Shown here: piece after piece, positions 36,425 through 45,837 of the stretch
Numbering within the stretch: the first letter of the stretch is position 1
Layout of the letters: the number at the start of each line of letters is the position of its first letter
DNA from: Bacteroidota bacterium
GTDB lineage: Bacteria > Bacteroidota > Bacteroidia > NS11-12g > UBA955
Direction of reading: 5' to 3'
DNA: 64,000 bases
Assembly (NCBI GenBank): GCA_027621365.1
Contig: JAQCBH010000009.1
Coordinates: forward strand, 26,903-90,902
Position numbers and translations under genes: made by a program
The notes under the pieces: generated by a model
Told to the model about the DNA's origin: nothing
Databases searched by the model: none
What the model saw: the letters and a program-made list of their open reading frames with translations, nothing else

Positions 36425-37588
36425 ATGTATAAAAAGAATATAACCTACAGCCTTTTCATTGGTTGTATTAGCATTATTGGTTTTTTCATTTTTAAAAATT
36501 GGACATCTCGGAATGGTCATGAAACCAAGATTGCTAAGATTCAACAATTACCGAAATCTGAACCGCGACCTGAAGTTAAAACCGTACTAATATCTGAACT
36601 AAGCCAAAAGCAAATACGTCTAATCTCAAGAACAAATCCCTGTTATTTGCCTTTACTCAGGGATTCGACCTTTTATCCTAAAGGATCTCGTGTGGGCTTT
36701 CAGTATTCAGACTTGTACAATTCACATTTAGGCCAAAATCATCCTTATGCAAACAGGTATATAGTGGGTGATTTCAATACTTTAAATGACGAAATGAAAA
36801 GTCGAGGAGTGAAGGAATTTTACCCATCAATAGAAAACCTTAGAGACTTCGACCAAGTTTCTGAAAAAGTAAAAGAATTTCTTAGCAATTATGATCCTAA
36901 AAGTGAGAAAAACTCTCAAATAGATTTAAAAGTTGATTCTAGCGATTTTGCCCAATTGGAGGCCCTTAACTTTTACAATCAAGTATGGAAATTTTACTCA
37001 GAACCCATTGAGAGTACCGTAAACCACATAGGAAATCAATCCTTCGCCTCCGGACAATCTGTTTGTTTATGTGAGGCACACGAAGACACACTTCAACTAA
37101 TCGCACGCTTTGCCGTCTCTTCAAAAAGACTGGACATAAAGCTGACAACTGCACCAGATGGTACAGTCGAACGTACACATTTCCAATTGCTGCCTATTGG
37201 AAATTTTAGGCATTATTACGCCCCTCTTTACCATATATCTAGTAGAAATTGGGAAACCCAACGTGACTACAATGAACTCGATAGTCTACATGACCTAAAG
37301 TTAGGCGCAATCAATCATGAAGTTACTTTCTATAGAGGAAGAACTGAATTGCCCAATTTTTTACTAATGAAGCCCGATTCAGCTTATACGAAAGCAATGC
37401 ATGGAAATGGAATACATGAAGTTGCATTGCGGGAATTATCGAGAGGGATGTTAGGCTCTCCAAATAGCATTGGTTGCATTCGTGTTAGTGATTTCGGAAG
37501 TAAATTTTGCCGATGGTGGACGCCTCAACAAGCTAATTTCTTTATTCTATATCAACCCGATCGTTATTTCTCATCACTCGAAAATTAA
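36425..37588 (+). CDS. L,D-transpeptidase (YkuD) family protein
   Basis: The 387-residue protein has an N-terminal membrane segment (YSLFIGCISIIGFFIF) and a long unassigned middle. The YkuD catalytic motif lies near the C-terminus: His326 in MHGNG and Cys351 in SIGCIRVSD. YkuD enzymes form 3-3 cross-links in peptidoglycan or attach proteins to it. Also visible is YPKGSRVGFQYSDLY near residue 80. The gene is AT-rich and convergent with the next lipoprotein gene, 25 bases apart. The fold call rests on the catalytic motif alone; the N-terminal 200 residues are unrecognised. Confidence 0.82.
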   Translation: MYKKNITYSLFIGCISIIGFFIFKNWTSRNGHETKIAKIQQLPKSEPRPEVKTVLISELSQKQIRLISRTNPCYLPLLRDSTFYPKGSRVGFQYSDLYNSHLGQNHPYANRYIVGDFNTLNDEMKSRGVKEFYPSIENLRDFDQVSEKVKEFLSNYDPKSEKNSQIDLKVDSSDFAQLEALNFYNQVWKFYSEPIESTVNHIGNQSFASGQSVCLCEAHEDTLQLIARFAVSSKRLDIKLTTAPDGTVERTHFQLLPIGNFRHYYAPLYHISSRNWETQRDYNELDSLHDLKLGAINHEVTFYRGRTELPNFLLMKPDSAYTKAMHGNGIHEVALRELSRGMLGSPNSIGCIRVSDFGSKFCRWWTPQQANFFILYQPDRYFSSLEN

Positions 37589-37613
37589 TAGATAAAAGAA
37601 ACTATAACTTGAA

Positions 37614-38777
37614 TTAATTTTTATAGAAGACCATTTGATTTTGAAACTTGGAAGCCCAATGATATCCCATAGAAAATGGTAAAGACCCGAAGTATTTGGA
37701 CGAGTCATTATAGGCATCTACCAAATCTGGCTGAAATAATGTCTCACTAAAATCTTTTATCGGTTTTTTGTAAACACCAAATAGCATCGAGGTATGTGCG
37801 CTATTGTTAAAATATTCATATGGTATTCCCGTATCGTCTTGTAAATGAATTATTGAATTCTTCAATACAATGTTTCGAATGTCTGAAAAACCCTTGTAAT
37901 GGCACAAATAACTGGCTGCTTTCATAAATGAGCCTACACCTGAATATTGGGTCAATAATCGTCTTAGAGGTTCATTCTTTTTCAAACCATTGTTTGATAA
38001 ATCAACCGACAAATAGTTGACCGTCTTGATCGCATTTTCCCCTTCTTTACATATTTTCAACTGCACCCCTGTTTTAAATACTTGATTTTTAAAATCAGCA
38101 GGCGACGTTACCAACTGGCCATTAGAATCAATGGCAACCGAATTAACTTCTAAAATTCTATATCCAGAAATACCAATGCCCCATGTAATCATTGGAAGTA
38201 CACCATCAATATACCGTTGATCCTTGATGTCCAAGTGCATGTTCTTTGTGATAAAATAACTCCTTAAAAACACGTCTCTCAACATATATTTAACTTGATG
38301 AAGAACGGAATCCTTATTGCTTGTATTAAGATCCATAATCTGTGGCAAACGGCCAACCGGCTCAATGGCCAATAACGTATATTCTTTAGCCTCTGGATAA
38401 ACCGTATTTACATGCAAGAAATCCCCACCAGAAAAAGGGTATAATACTTTTTCAACCGTTTTTCTGTTCGCCCGTTTTTTATTGGTCGCATACCAATCAG
38501 ACAGTGGCTCCAAACGAGCTTTCAAAATTTTATCAAAATCTTTATTCATAGTATTAGAATACCCTTCATAAAATTTTTGATTAAAATTTGGTAGAGCTAA
38601 TTTTCCCGAAATTATTTGAGCAACAGTATCAAAATCATTATGAAAGTCTAGAACAACTTCTACAGGAACGCTATCTTTAGTTGAATTACCTATTATTTCA
38701 GTCCGATCTACAGATGATTTGTTCTGATTGCAGGATATGGCTATCACTGAAACAATCAATAAAATATTAATTTTCAT
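37614..38777 (-). CDS. Lipoprotein of unknown function
   Basis: The 387-residue protein has a lipoprotein signal (VIAISCNQNKSS, Cys16). No known domain is recognised. It contains a hydrophilic N-terminal half with FDKILKARLEPLSDWY and a C-terminal segment, SGVGSFMKAASYLCHYKG then FSDIRNIVLKNSIIHLQDD, that looks conserved and ordered. It overlaps the M23-LysM gene upstream by one base (TAATG), so the two proteins are made together and may act together in the cell wall. Confidence 0.75.
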   Translation of the reverse strand: MKINILLIVSVIAISCNQNKSSVDRTEIIGNSTKDSVPVEVVLDFHNDFDTVAQIISGKLALPNFNQKFYEGYSNTMNKDFDKILKARLEPLSDWYATNKKRANRKTVEKVLYPFSGGDFLHVNTVYPEAKEYTLLAIEPVGRLPQIMDLNTSNKDSVLHQVKYMLRDVFLRSYFITKNMHLDIKDQRYIDGVLPMITWGIGISGYRILEVNSVAIDSNGQLVTSPADFKNQVFKTGVQLKICKEGENAIKTVNYLSVDLSNNGLKKNEPLRRLLTQYSGVGSFMKAASYLCHYKGFSDIRNIVLKNSIIHLQDDTGIPYEYFNNSAHTSMLFGVYKKPIKDFSETLFQPDLVDAYNDSSKYFGSLPFSMGYHWASKFQNQMVFYKN

Positions 38778-39754
38778 TATCTAACTTTTATTCTTTGGCC
38801 AATCCTTAATTTATTGGGATTGGAAATGTTGTTTAATCGTTGAAGTTTAGAAACGGTTGTACCGTATTTCCTTGCTATACCAGATAAGGTCTCCCCCGAT
38901 TTTACGACATGATACCGGGAGCTTGAAGAACTTCCTGAACTAGCTGATACCGGATCAGTAATCTCATTTTTGGACAACTTATAAGTATGGCTAAATAGAT
39001 TTCCGGAATTTTTATCAATGATCAATTCTGGATTGAAGCTATTTCCCCTGTATCTCGTTTCGAAATGCAGATGAGGACCGGTACTTCTACCCGTTGTTCC
39101 TCCGAGCCCAATCAATTCCCCAGCCAAAACCAAGTCGCCAGGCTCGCACAACAATTTATCCAAATGACCATAAAGCGTTTCGATTCCGTTGAAATGCCTA
39201 ATTACAACACAATTACCATAGCCTCCAGAGTTGAATTGTGCATATCGAACAATTCCATTGAACGAACTGTAAACGCTATCTCCAATATTCAAACCCAAAT
39301 CCAAGCCTCTGTGCATGCGTCCCCACCTCATTCCATATCCCCAAAAAAACACTCCCCAATAATTGAAAAAGAACTGTTCGGATTCTTTTATTAAATACAA
39401 TTCAACAGAATCTGACGCGGAAATCGGTGATTTTTCTGGAATGTGTACATACTGAGTGTTCCAATTCCGGAAAAAGAAAGAATCATTTTTTAGAATTTCT
39501 TGGGCGAGTAATGATCGGCTTGAGTCAGTCAGCGTTGCTCCAACAGAGTCTACAAAGCTCCTGTATCCGGAATTAAAGTTGATCGGTACAGATTTTCCCG
39601 TAGAATCCAACAACCCAAATCGTTCACCCCGTGATCCTGCCATTTTGAAAGAAGAGCCTTGAAGAACCCCTGACCAAACTATGGCACCCAGCATGGTAGC
39701 CAAACTCAATAAAATCTTATAGCTCGCTTTCCTCGTGTTATCAACTAACATCAT
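38777..39754 (-). CDS. M23 metallopeptidase with C-terminal LysM domain
   Basis: The 325-residue protein has one N-terminal membrane or signal segment and an M23 peptidase domain (about 140-250) with all zinc and catalytic residues: His148 and Asp152 in HRGLDLG, His197 in LYGHL, His228 and His230 in GPHLHFE. A Ser-rich linker and a LysM domain follow (281-325, [20 protein letters not shown]). It should cut peptide cross-links in peptidoglycan. Unlike the EnvC-like protein in the same window, it is predicted to be active. Confidence 0.93.
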   Translation of the reverse strand: MMLVDNTRKASYKILLSLATMLGAIVWSGVLQGSSFKMAGSRGERFGLLDSTGKSVPINFNSGYRSFVDSVGATLTDSSRSLLAQEILKNDSFFFRNWNTQYVHIPEKSPISASDSVELYLIKESEQFFFNYWGVFFWGYGMRWGRMHRGLDLGLNIGDSVYSSFNGIVRYAQFNSGGYGNCVVIRHFNGIETLYGHLDKLLCEPGDLVLAGELIGLGGTTGRSTGPHLHFETRYRGNSFNPELIIDKNSGNLFSHTYKLSKNEITDPVSASSGSSSSSRYHVVKSGETLSGIARKYGTTVSKLQRLNNISNPNKLRIGQRIKVR

Positions 39755-39779
39755 TGAAATATTGTCTTTCTAAATTTGG

Positions 39780-40301
39780 TTACTTCTCAATAGATCTCAA
39801 ATGAAATGATAAACTCTTCTTATCATTCTGCCATGTTCCAACAAAATCAGAGAACATACCTCCATCAAAACTTCCCTCGAATGACTCCGATTCACCATCT
39901 AAAGAGCAGTAAAAATCAATTCTTCCAAATGAATTGCACGAGCCGTACAAAGGAATGGGGGAGCCAATTTTATTGTAGTAATAATATCCTGTAACTCTGC
40001 ATTCCCATTTTTCTTCAAATTCACCGTAGTGCTCTACTTTTCCATATTCGATTTGAGCCCTTATGGGAATGCCAGAAATTGCCCCTTCATAATTGTATCG
40101 TGGCATCACCTTTTCTACCGGCTTTTCCTGTTCATTAGGTTTTACCCCATCTTCAACCCTTTGCGAATCTGCAATCATCATCGTTTCAGACTCGTTCTTT
40201 TCAGTTCCCGACTCAATTGAATCACACCCGCACACGGCGAAAAGCACCACTGCAATGAAGGAAAGAAAGGAATGCGGTGCTATTCTTCTCAATAATTTCA
40301 T
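39780..40301 (-). CDS. Lipoprotein of unknown function
   Basis: The 173-residue lipoprotein (lipobox FAVCGC) has a low-complexity acidic linker (about residues 30-65) and a beta-rich domain with ECRVTGYYYYNKIGSPIPLYGSC and FEGSFDGGMFSDFVGTW. This repeats a G-Y-Y-K-G-x-x-I-x-L-x-G pattern seen in many small exported bacterial proteins without assigned function. It is divergent from the M15 peptidase gene and 25 bases beyond the M23-LysM start on the same strand. Confidence 0.72.
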   Translation of the reverse strand: MKLLRRIAPHSFLSFIAVVLFAVCGCDSIESGTEKNESETMMIADSQRVEDGVKPNEQEKPVEKVMPRYNYEGAISGIPIRAQIEYGKVEHYGEFEEKWECRVTGYYYYNKIGSPIPLYGSCNSFGRIDFYCSLDGESESFEGSFDGGMFSDFVGTWQNDKKSLSFHLRSIEK

Positions 40302-40339
40302 TTTTCTAAAATTCTTATTTTTACACCCATATTTCAAAC

Positions 40340-41011
40340 GTGAAGTCGGTCAATAAATTATTCATTCTCCTGTCTGCTCTAGTGATTTTTACTCAATGTC
40401 AAAATTCCCAACCAGAACAAAAATACACAACAAAGAACAGTGAGGCTGATTCTGTTAAAACGGAGGTCACCATAGTTGATTCCCGACTAACTCTAGAAGA
40501 GGCTTTGCGCGGCAAGGACATACCCGACTCCATTCGTCGCAATCTAACCATTGTATCCGTTACCCATTTCGGGTATGACAATAAACTGCACATAGGACAA
40601 CTTGTATGTGACAAAAGTGTACAAGTAGAATTATCCTCCATTTTCGATTCTCTACTTTCCATTCGTTTCCCCATTGAATCGGTAAGGCCCATAAGCAATT
40701 TTGGCTGGAGTGATGATCGTTCCATGGCGAATAACAATACCTCTTGTTTCAATTATAGAACTATAGCCCATTCAAGCCGAATTTCTCAACACGCCTACGG
40801 GAGAGCCATTGACATCAATCCGTTCCAAAACCCCTATGTTTCTACATCTGGAAATTCCCAACCAGAAATGGCTTCTTATAACCCTGACGCAAAAGGTACA
40901 ATAACGCAATCGTCTCGAGTTGTAGAAATATTCAAACATTACGGATGGGGCTGGGGCGGCAATTGGAGAGGTTCAAAAGACTACCAACATTTCAGCAAGA
41001 ATGGTAGGTAA
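40340..41011 (+). CDS. M15 family D-Ala-D-Ala carboxypeptidase-like lipoprotein
   Basis: The 223-residue protein has a lipoprotein signal (LVIFTQC, Cys20). Its C-terminal domain has the M15/VanY-like zinc site: His151 and Asp158 in SQHAYGRAIDINP, and His217 in YQHF. M15 enzymes trim D-alanyl stem peptides or act as L-Ala-D-Glu peptidases. The start is GTG at 40340. One base separates its stop from the stop of the convergent lipoprotein gene, so the two share no terminator space. Confidence 0.88.
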   Translation: MKSVNKLFILLSALVIFTQCQNSQPEQKYTTKNSEADSVKTEVTIVDSRLTLEEALRGKDIPDSIRRNLTIVSVTHFGYDNKLHIGQLVCDKSVQVELSSIFDSLLSIRFPIESVRPISNFGWSDDRSMANNNTSCFNYRTIAHSSRISQHAYGRAIDINPFQNPYVSTSGNSQPEMASYNPDAKGTITQSSRVVEIFKHYGWGWGGNWRGSKDYQHFSKNGR

Positions 41012-41012
41012 A

Positions 41013-42386
41013 TTACCAATGGGAAATTACCTTACTCTCTACATCAATTTTATAGGGACCACCCTCATATTGGTCAATATTCCGTATATCAGCCAATCGT
41101 TCTACTAAATAAACCGTACCATTGGAATGTTTGGCAATCCAATATTTCCCCCATAAACTTCCATTCCTGTAACAAACCACGTAGCTACCAACATCGATAG
41201 AATTCCCTTTGAGCAGTTTCACCTTGATAGTACCCGTATACTGACGATATTCCTCGTCAAAATAGCGAAAATCCAATTCACGTGGGGCAAATGAGGCTTC
41301 ATCCAAATGGCAACCCACGATTTTGTATTCTTCGGTGCGCTTGCCAGTATTGTCCCAACCCATAATTCGAATCACGATTCCAATTCGATCTTCCAAAGGG
41401 TTTTGGAAATAACCAACATACTCCACGTCACCGGCTACTTTCCCTTTTGTAATTTCCTTCGTCTCTCCGTTGAACGTACATGTGACTGAATACTCTGAGC
41501 CATACTGTCCAGAAGGAAGCTTCATTTTGGCCCCATCGACTTTCAACACATTGAAAACCAATGGAAATTCTTGCCCTTTTGAATTCACCGCCGTTTTCAA
41601 GTCCGAAACCGGAAAATGGCTCACAGGCTTGATGCCCATCTTCGACAACTCTTTTGAGATCGATTCCTTTTCGGTACTCCAATTCAATGCCCTACCACTT
41701 TGTGAAGCGTCGAAACAACGCGAAGAAAATGGGGTCGCGGTGATCTTGTCATTGAGCAAGTTGATCACATATACAAAGTCTGATTGACCACATTCCGAAT
41801 TGTTGGAAGTCGTGTATCGATAGGCCAACAATCCTTTATCAGACCATCCCATTGGAACCAACTGGGCTTTAGCTGTGTTTAAGGCATGAGCTGTACCGTT
41901 AAAATTTTGCACAGGATTGGCAAACTCTTCCTTGATCGAAACCGAGCCCGTCATTTCAGAACCTTTGATTGAAGCAACAGCATTCCGATTGGCTCCTCCT
42001 AATGATAAATTCTCGGTTGATTTCGCTTGGTTGTATAAATATTGCAAAATGGCTGCCATCTGTTCTTTCTCAGCACATGGAACACACGATACCTTACCCT
42101 GCTTCAATTCATAATCCAATGGACTAAGATCACCTTTTAAAAAACCCGACTCCTGCAATTTTTGTTGAAAAAAAGCAAGCATATCAGAACTGGAAATCTC
42201 CCCATCGGGGTTGTTCTTTTTGTAGTATTCAATGCATTCCATTTCCAATTCAGTCCCTTTAAAATTGTCAAAACCCATGACTTGCATTTGATAAGCCATG
42301 CAGTCGGTCATTTTGGGGGCTTGTGAGCATCCCTGAAAAAACAAAATGCCAAAGAAGGCTAAATAGAGAATAGAGAACTTTTTCAT
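41013..42386 (-). CDS. Large lipoprotein of unknown function
   Basis: The 457-residue lipoprotein (lipobox FFQGCSQ, Cys20) has no recognised domain. An N-terminal helical part (to about residue 130) has Cys pairs VSCVPC. A beta-rich remainder contains AYRYTTSNNSECGQSDFVYVINLL and the segment YVVCYRNGSLWGKYWIAKHSNGT. A promoter with TTTG-N21-TTAATTTG lies upstream. It is separated from the divergent thioredoxin gene by about 230 bases. Confidence 0.75.
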   Translation of the reverse strand: MKKFSILYLAFFGILFFQGCSQAPKMTDCMAYQMQVMGFDNFKGTELEMECIEYYKKNNPDGEISSSDMLAFFQQKLQESGFLKGDLSPLDYELKQGKVSCVPCAEKEQMAAILQYLYNQAKSTENLSLGGANRNAVASIKGSEMTGSVSIKEEFANPVQNFNGTAHALNTAKAQLVPMGWSDKGLLAYRYTTSNNSECGQSDFVYVINLLNDKITATPFSSRCFDASQSGRALNWSTEKESISKELSKMGIKPVSHFPVSDLKTAVNSKGQEFPLVFNVLKVDGAKMKLPSGQYGSEYSVTCTFNGETKEITKGKVAGDVEYVGYFQNPLEDRIGIVIRIMGWDNTGKRTEEYKIVGCHLDEASFAPRELDFRYFDEEYRQYTGTIKVKLLKGNSIDVGSYVVCYRNGSLWGKYWIAKHSNGTVYLVERLADIRNIDQYEGGPYKIDVESKVISHW

Positions 42387-42392
42387 TTATGA

Positions 42393-42425
42393 CAAATTAA
42401 GGAAAAACCGTATTTAAATCGCAAA
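42393..42425 (-). promoter_or_regulatory. Promoter of the large lipoprotein gene at 41013-42386
   Basis: On the minus strand TTTG (plus 42422-42425) precedes TTAATTTG (plus 42393-42400, one mismatch from TAnnTTTG) by 21 bases; the ATG follows six bases after the box. Confidence 0.45.
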
Positions 42426-42618
42426 CAGACGATATTGCTTTTATGAAAGCTCAATATTTTTATTAAACCGCCATTCAAGCTTGTTTTTTTATCCCAACAC
42501 AATAAATCAAACAAAAACGCTGTTGTTAAGAGAAAGGACTTGTTATGCATTGATTATTACCACCTTCCAGAAGTACGAAATTTCGATCTTACCGTAGAAG
42601 GGAGTTTTAATTTAATTG

Positions 42619-43467
42619 ATGCAAAACATGAAACAACAAATTGCACCGCCTAAAGGCACACAAAAAAAAACAGCTGTTCTCCTCATTCTCGTCAGCTTTT
42701 TCATTCAACTCAATGCTCAGCAATTTGGAAATTGGGAAGAAGGAACGGTCTACAACAATGGCCTAGTATCAGACCCGGTCGTAAGCAATTCTATAGCCTT
42801 CAATTCTGCCATTCAAAATCACAAACTTGTGATGTTGGATTTTTTCACAACCTGGTGTGGCCCTTGTGCCAAGAGAGCCCCATTGGTTGATGAAATAAAA
42901 CAAGCATTCCCTGATAGTCTCCTTGTCATCAAAATTGATGCTGAGAAACATTACGAGTTAGCCGAGCAATATGGAGTAAGTACCTATCCTACGTTTGTTC
43001 TATTATCAAATGGTATTGAGATTGAACGAGACCCCATTCTTAGCATAAGCCACATTAGAGAAGTATTGGCAATGATAGAGTTGGGAACTTACGATGCTCA
43101 ATTCTTTGAGGGCGAAAACTCAATCGGTTTTGGCTTTGGCGAAGGAGGTGATTGTTACTATTTCAATTTTGGCAATGCTCTATTTGTCACATACGATGAC
43201 CAAGTCGCAGAAATCTTTGCGCAAAAATTGGGATTGGTTAGCTGGGGGAAAGGCAAGAATTTAATAGGAGAACGATATTGGACCCCTCCGGTAAACGGCA
43301 ATCCGATAACCCAAGCACGTGCAATTGGTTTTGTGGGAAGCAATGGTAAGATATATGAGACACAAGATCATTACCGGCAAGACCCAGAAAGAGTATTGAT
43401 TGACCCAGAAATGTTTGGCAGATACCCAGCAAACAAAGGTGGAGGATTAAAAATGATACGGTTATGA
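42619..43467 (+). CDS. Thioredoxin-family protein with unknown C-terminal domain
   Basis: The 282-residue exported protein has a signal segment (AVLLILVSFFIQLNAQ) and a thioredoxin domain (about 50-160) with the active site WCGPC at residues 79-83, followed by the cis-Pro-containing STYPTFVLL. The C-terminal 120 residues (from about DAQFFEGENSIGFGFGEGGD) match nothing I know. It probably works on disulphides of exported proteins. ATG 42619 is used; TTG 42616 and ATG 42628 are alternatives. Its stop overlaps the next gene by four bases (ATGA). Confidence 0.83.
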   Translation: MQNMKQQIAPPKGTQKKTAVLLILVSFFIQLNAQQFGNWEEGTVYNNGLVSDPVVSNSIAFNSAIQNHKLVMLDFFTTWCGPCAKRAPLVDEIKQAFPDSLLVIKIDAEKHYELAEQYGVSTYPTFVLLSNGIEIERDPILSISHIREVLAMIELGTYDAQFFEGENSIGFGFGEGGDCYYFNFGNALFVTYDDQVAEIFAQKLGLVSWGKGKNLIGERYWTPPVNGNPITQARAIGFVGSNGKIYETQDHYRQDPERVLIDPEMFGRYPANKGGGLKMIRL

Positions 43468-43985
43468 AAACTAAGTTCAATGAAATCGTTATGATGGCAG
43501 GGATGTTCGTTTGCAGTATCCCTGGCCTTAAAAGCCAAGTGATTGCTATTGCTGGAAGTGCTAGTTTTGATCCAAAAACTGGAGAAGCATTCCAAACAAT
43601 TGGGATAGAAAACACAATACCTCCGGCTAGTTTATCTCTGCAACTTGGTTTGAATGATGGTGCTCCTTCTACATGCAAGTTAGATATCACACCAACGGGA
43701 TTTCACCATGCCTATTTGGCGCACCAAGTTGCACCTATGATAGGGGTTGATTTCGTTCGACAGCCAGTAAATGGAGATATACCCAGCTATTCTTACGGCC
43801 TAGTTAAAGGAGGGTTAAAATTCTCAACCAACCGACTAATGGGTGGAATTGAATACGGCATGCAGCCCATACGCAAAGGGCCGCAGTTTATAACCATTAG
43901 GATGGCTTATGTGATTGGTTTGACTCATGATTGTTTGAGAAAGCGAATTCACCAGCAGAACATGAGCAAGTTTCTTCAATTCTAA
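43464..43985 (+). CDS. Exported protein of unknown function
   Basis: The 173-residue protein has a short signal-like N-terminus (MMAGMFVCSIPGLKSQ). The mature part has strand-like stretches (VIAIAGSASFDPKTGEAFQTIGIENTI, LKFSTNRLMGGIEYGMQPI) and no recognised family. Translational coupling to the thioredoxin gene suggests a shared process. It is followed after 13 bases by the CAP-domain gene. Confidence 0.65.
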   Translation: MKTKFNEIVMMAGMFVCSIPGLKSQVIAIAGSASFDPKTGEAFQTIGIENTIPPASLSLQLGLNDGAPSTCKLDITPTGFHHAYLAHQVAPMIGVDFVRQPVNGDIPSYSYGLVKGGLKFSTNRLMGGIEYGMQPIRKGPQFITIRMAYVIGLTHDCLRKRIHQQNMSKFLQF

Positions 43986-43998
43986 AAGTAAGTGGATT

Positions 43999-44958
43999 AT
44001 GAAAAATCTCATAAAAACTTTTTTAATGGTTGGGTTGAACAGCATGGCAGTTAAAGCCCAACAAATACAGATCAATTACAAGGCCACCCAGGAAGTCTAT
44101 TTTCAATGTGCCCAAGGAATGGGCTTTGAGGAAGCCTGGTTGGACCCCGAGCAACATGTAAGCATAACTGGCAGCAAAACCCTTAAAGGAAATGAAGGAA
44201 CATGGGCTTTTGACCTATTCAATCGAACTCTGAAGCCAGGCGCTGCAAATAAAATGTTATTCGATGATGTTTCGTATCGTTTTGATCCGAAAACGGAGTT
44301 GCCTCACTGGATGTTTTTTATTGATACCGGTAAAAAAGAATATCATGCCGTTGGTCTTCGGTACCACATGGTCGCAGTAAAGAGCATTGCTATATTTTTC
44401 TTAGAGCCTTATAGCGAGCATGAGGATATCATTAAGGGCATATATATACTTCCATATGCTATTGATACGGTTAATGCCATTCGCTATTACACAAGAGAAG
44501 ATTCAATGAAATGGGGCCGACGATTGTACACAAGCGATGACCGAAATAAGATTCTTAGAGCTCATAATATAGAAAGAAGGATGGTTTACAACCGTGATTT
44601 ACTCTGGGACTCTAACTTGGAAAAACAGGCTGCCCTATGGGCTACTCATTTGGCAGATTCCAATATTTTGCATCATAGCCCTAATAGAAATGGAATTGGA
44701 GAATGCTGCGCCTTTTCAGGCTCTAACACTCCAAGCGATGTAAAATGGGCCATTGATTTGTACATTAAAGAAAAGAGACATTACCACGGAGAAGTGATTT
44801 CGATTGAGAATTTCAAGGAGTTTGGCCATTACACCCAAGTCGTATGGAAAAACACAACGCACGTTGGTTGTGCCGAAGTCACGGGAAAATATGGGTCTTT
44901 TGTCGTCTGCCAATATTACCCATCTGGAAACGTAATTGGTCAAAAACCATATCATTAA
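43999..44958 (+). CDS. CAP-domain (SCP/PR-1-like) exported protein
   Basis: The 319-residue protein has a signal peptide (cut near residue 20) and an unassigned N-terminal half. A C-terminal CAP domain (about 182-319) follows, with RAHNIERRM, the cavity residues His226, Glu235, Glu258 and His277, and the signature GHYTQVVW. CAP proteins are secreted; some bind lipids, glycans or peptidoglycan, and their activity in bacteria is mostly unknown. It sits between an exported hypothetical protein and a lipoprotein on the same strand. Confidence 0.88.
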   Translation: MKNLIKTFLMVGLNSMAVKAQQIQINYKATQEVYFQCAQGMGFEEAWLDPEQHVSITGSKTLKGNEGTWAFDLFNRTLKPGAANKMLFDDVSYRFDPKTELPHWMFFIDTGKKEYHAVGLRYHMVAVKSIAIFFLEPYSEHEDIIKGIYILPYAIDTVNAIRYYTREDSMKWGRRLYTSDDRNKILRAHNIERRMVYNRDLLWDSNLEKQAALWATHLADSNILHHSPNRNGIGECCAFSGSNTPSDVKWAIDLYIKEKRHYHGEVISIENFKEFGHYTQVVWKNTTHVGCAEVTGKYGSFVVCQYYPSGNVIGQKPYH

Positions 44959-44980
44959 ATTTAAACAATAAATCAATCAA

Positions 44981-45784
44981 ATGCGCAATAAAATTATATT
45001 ATTCAACTTGTTCATAATCACCATAAGTTTCTGCTCTTGCAATCCCAAAAGAGCGCAGAAATCGGCCAAAAACATTGTGAATAAACCTCAGAATAAAGAA
45101 ATAAAGTATGATTTTGAGTCTTTGGTAAAAAGGAGAATTATTAGCATTAAAGGTACAGGCCAAAAAACATATAAATCGTTGAAAGTTACCATTGTTAATC
45201 AATCTAAAAATGATTTACACGTCGAAGTACCAGCAGGAACATTTTTCAAAAACCCAAACCCAAAAGGTCAAAGCTTGATAATGCTCGAACCCTATACAGT
45301 TTATATACCAGCCCAATCGAACACCGCCTGGAATGCCAGCACCGCTTGTACCAATGCCGGCTGGAAATTACCTGGTACTGATGATAATTGGCCCATAGAG
45401 AAAGCACCCAAAAACCTAGATATAGCACTAAGGTTTTACGGTAATCACCAGCAAAGCATTGATGCTTATTTGGCCCGAAAAAACCCAGAAAAACTCGGAT
45501 CAAAAGAGCAACAGAAGCGATTTAAACAAGTAGTAATATGGTATTACATGGGGAATAGCTATGCAGAGATAAAAAATATGCTCGCTGAAAGTGTCTTTCA
45601 TAACGACATTGCTAAAGCCGAGGATTATTTAAACTCAGTAAAAGAAGATGCCCAAGAAATCTCAAATTTGATACGAAATCAAGACAAAAATGGATTGAAA
45701 GACCTGTTGAAAAAACGCACACAAAGTGCCATTCAGCAAAGTTCAAATGAAATGAAAAAGTTGAGAAACCGATTCAACCATTAA
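44981..45784 (+). CDS. Lipoprotein of unknown function
   Basis: The 267-residue lipoprotein (lipobox SFCSC) has a central beta domain with LHVEVPAGTFFKNPNPKGQSL and STACTNAGWKLPGTDDNW. It ends in a helical, charged tail (KEDAQEISNLIRNQDKNGLKDLLKKRTQSAI). PAGTxF and ACTNAG look like signatures of a secreted-protein domain, but I cannot name it. It ends the plus-strand run thioredoxin, hypothetical, CAP, lipoprotein, all separated by under 25 bases. Confidence 0.72.
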   Translation: MRNKIILFNLFIITISFCSCNPKRAQKSAKNIVNKPQNKEIKYDFESLVKRRIISIKGTGQKTYKSLKVTIVNQSKNDLHVEVPAGTFFKNPNPKGQSLIMLEPYTVYIPAQSNTAWNASTACTNAGWKLPGTDDNWPIEKAPKNLDIALRFYGNHQQSIDAYLARKNPEKLGSKEQQKRFKQVVIWYYMGNSYAEIKNMLAESVFHNDIAKAEDYLNSVKEDAQEISNLIRNQDKNGLKDLLKKRTQSAIQQSSNEMKKLRNRFNH

Positions 45785-45837
45785 AGCTGCCACTTCGCAC
45801 GTTACTACACTGAATATATCTAATGGACCAACATTCA

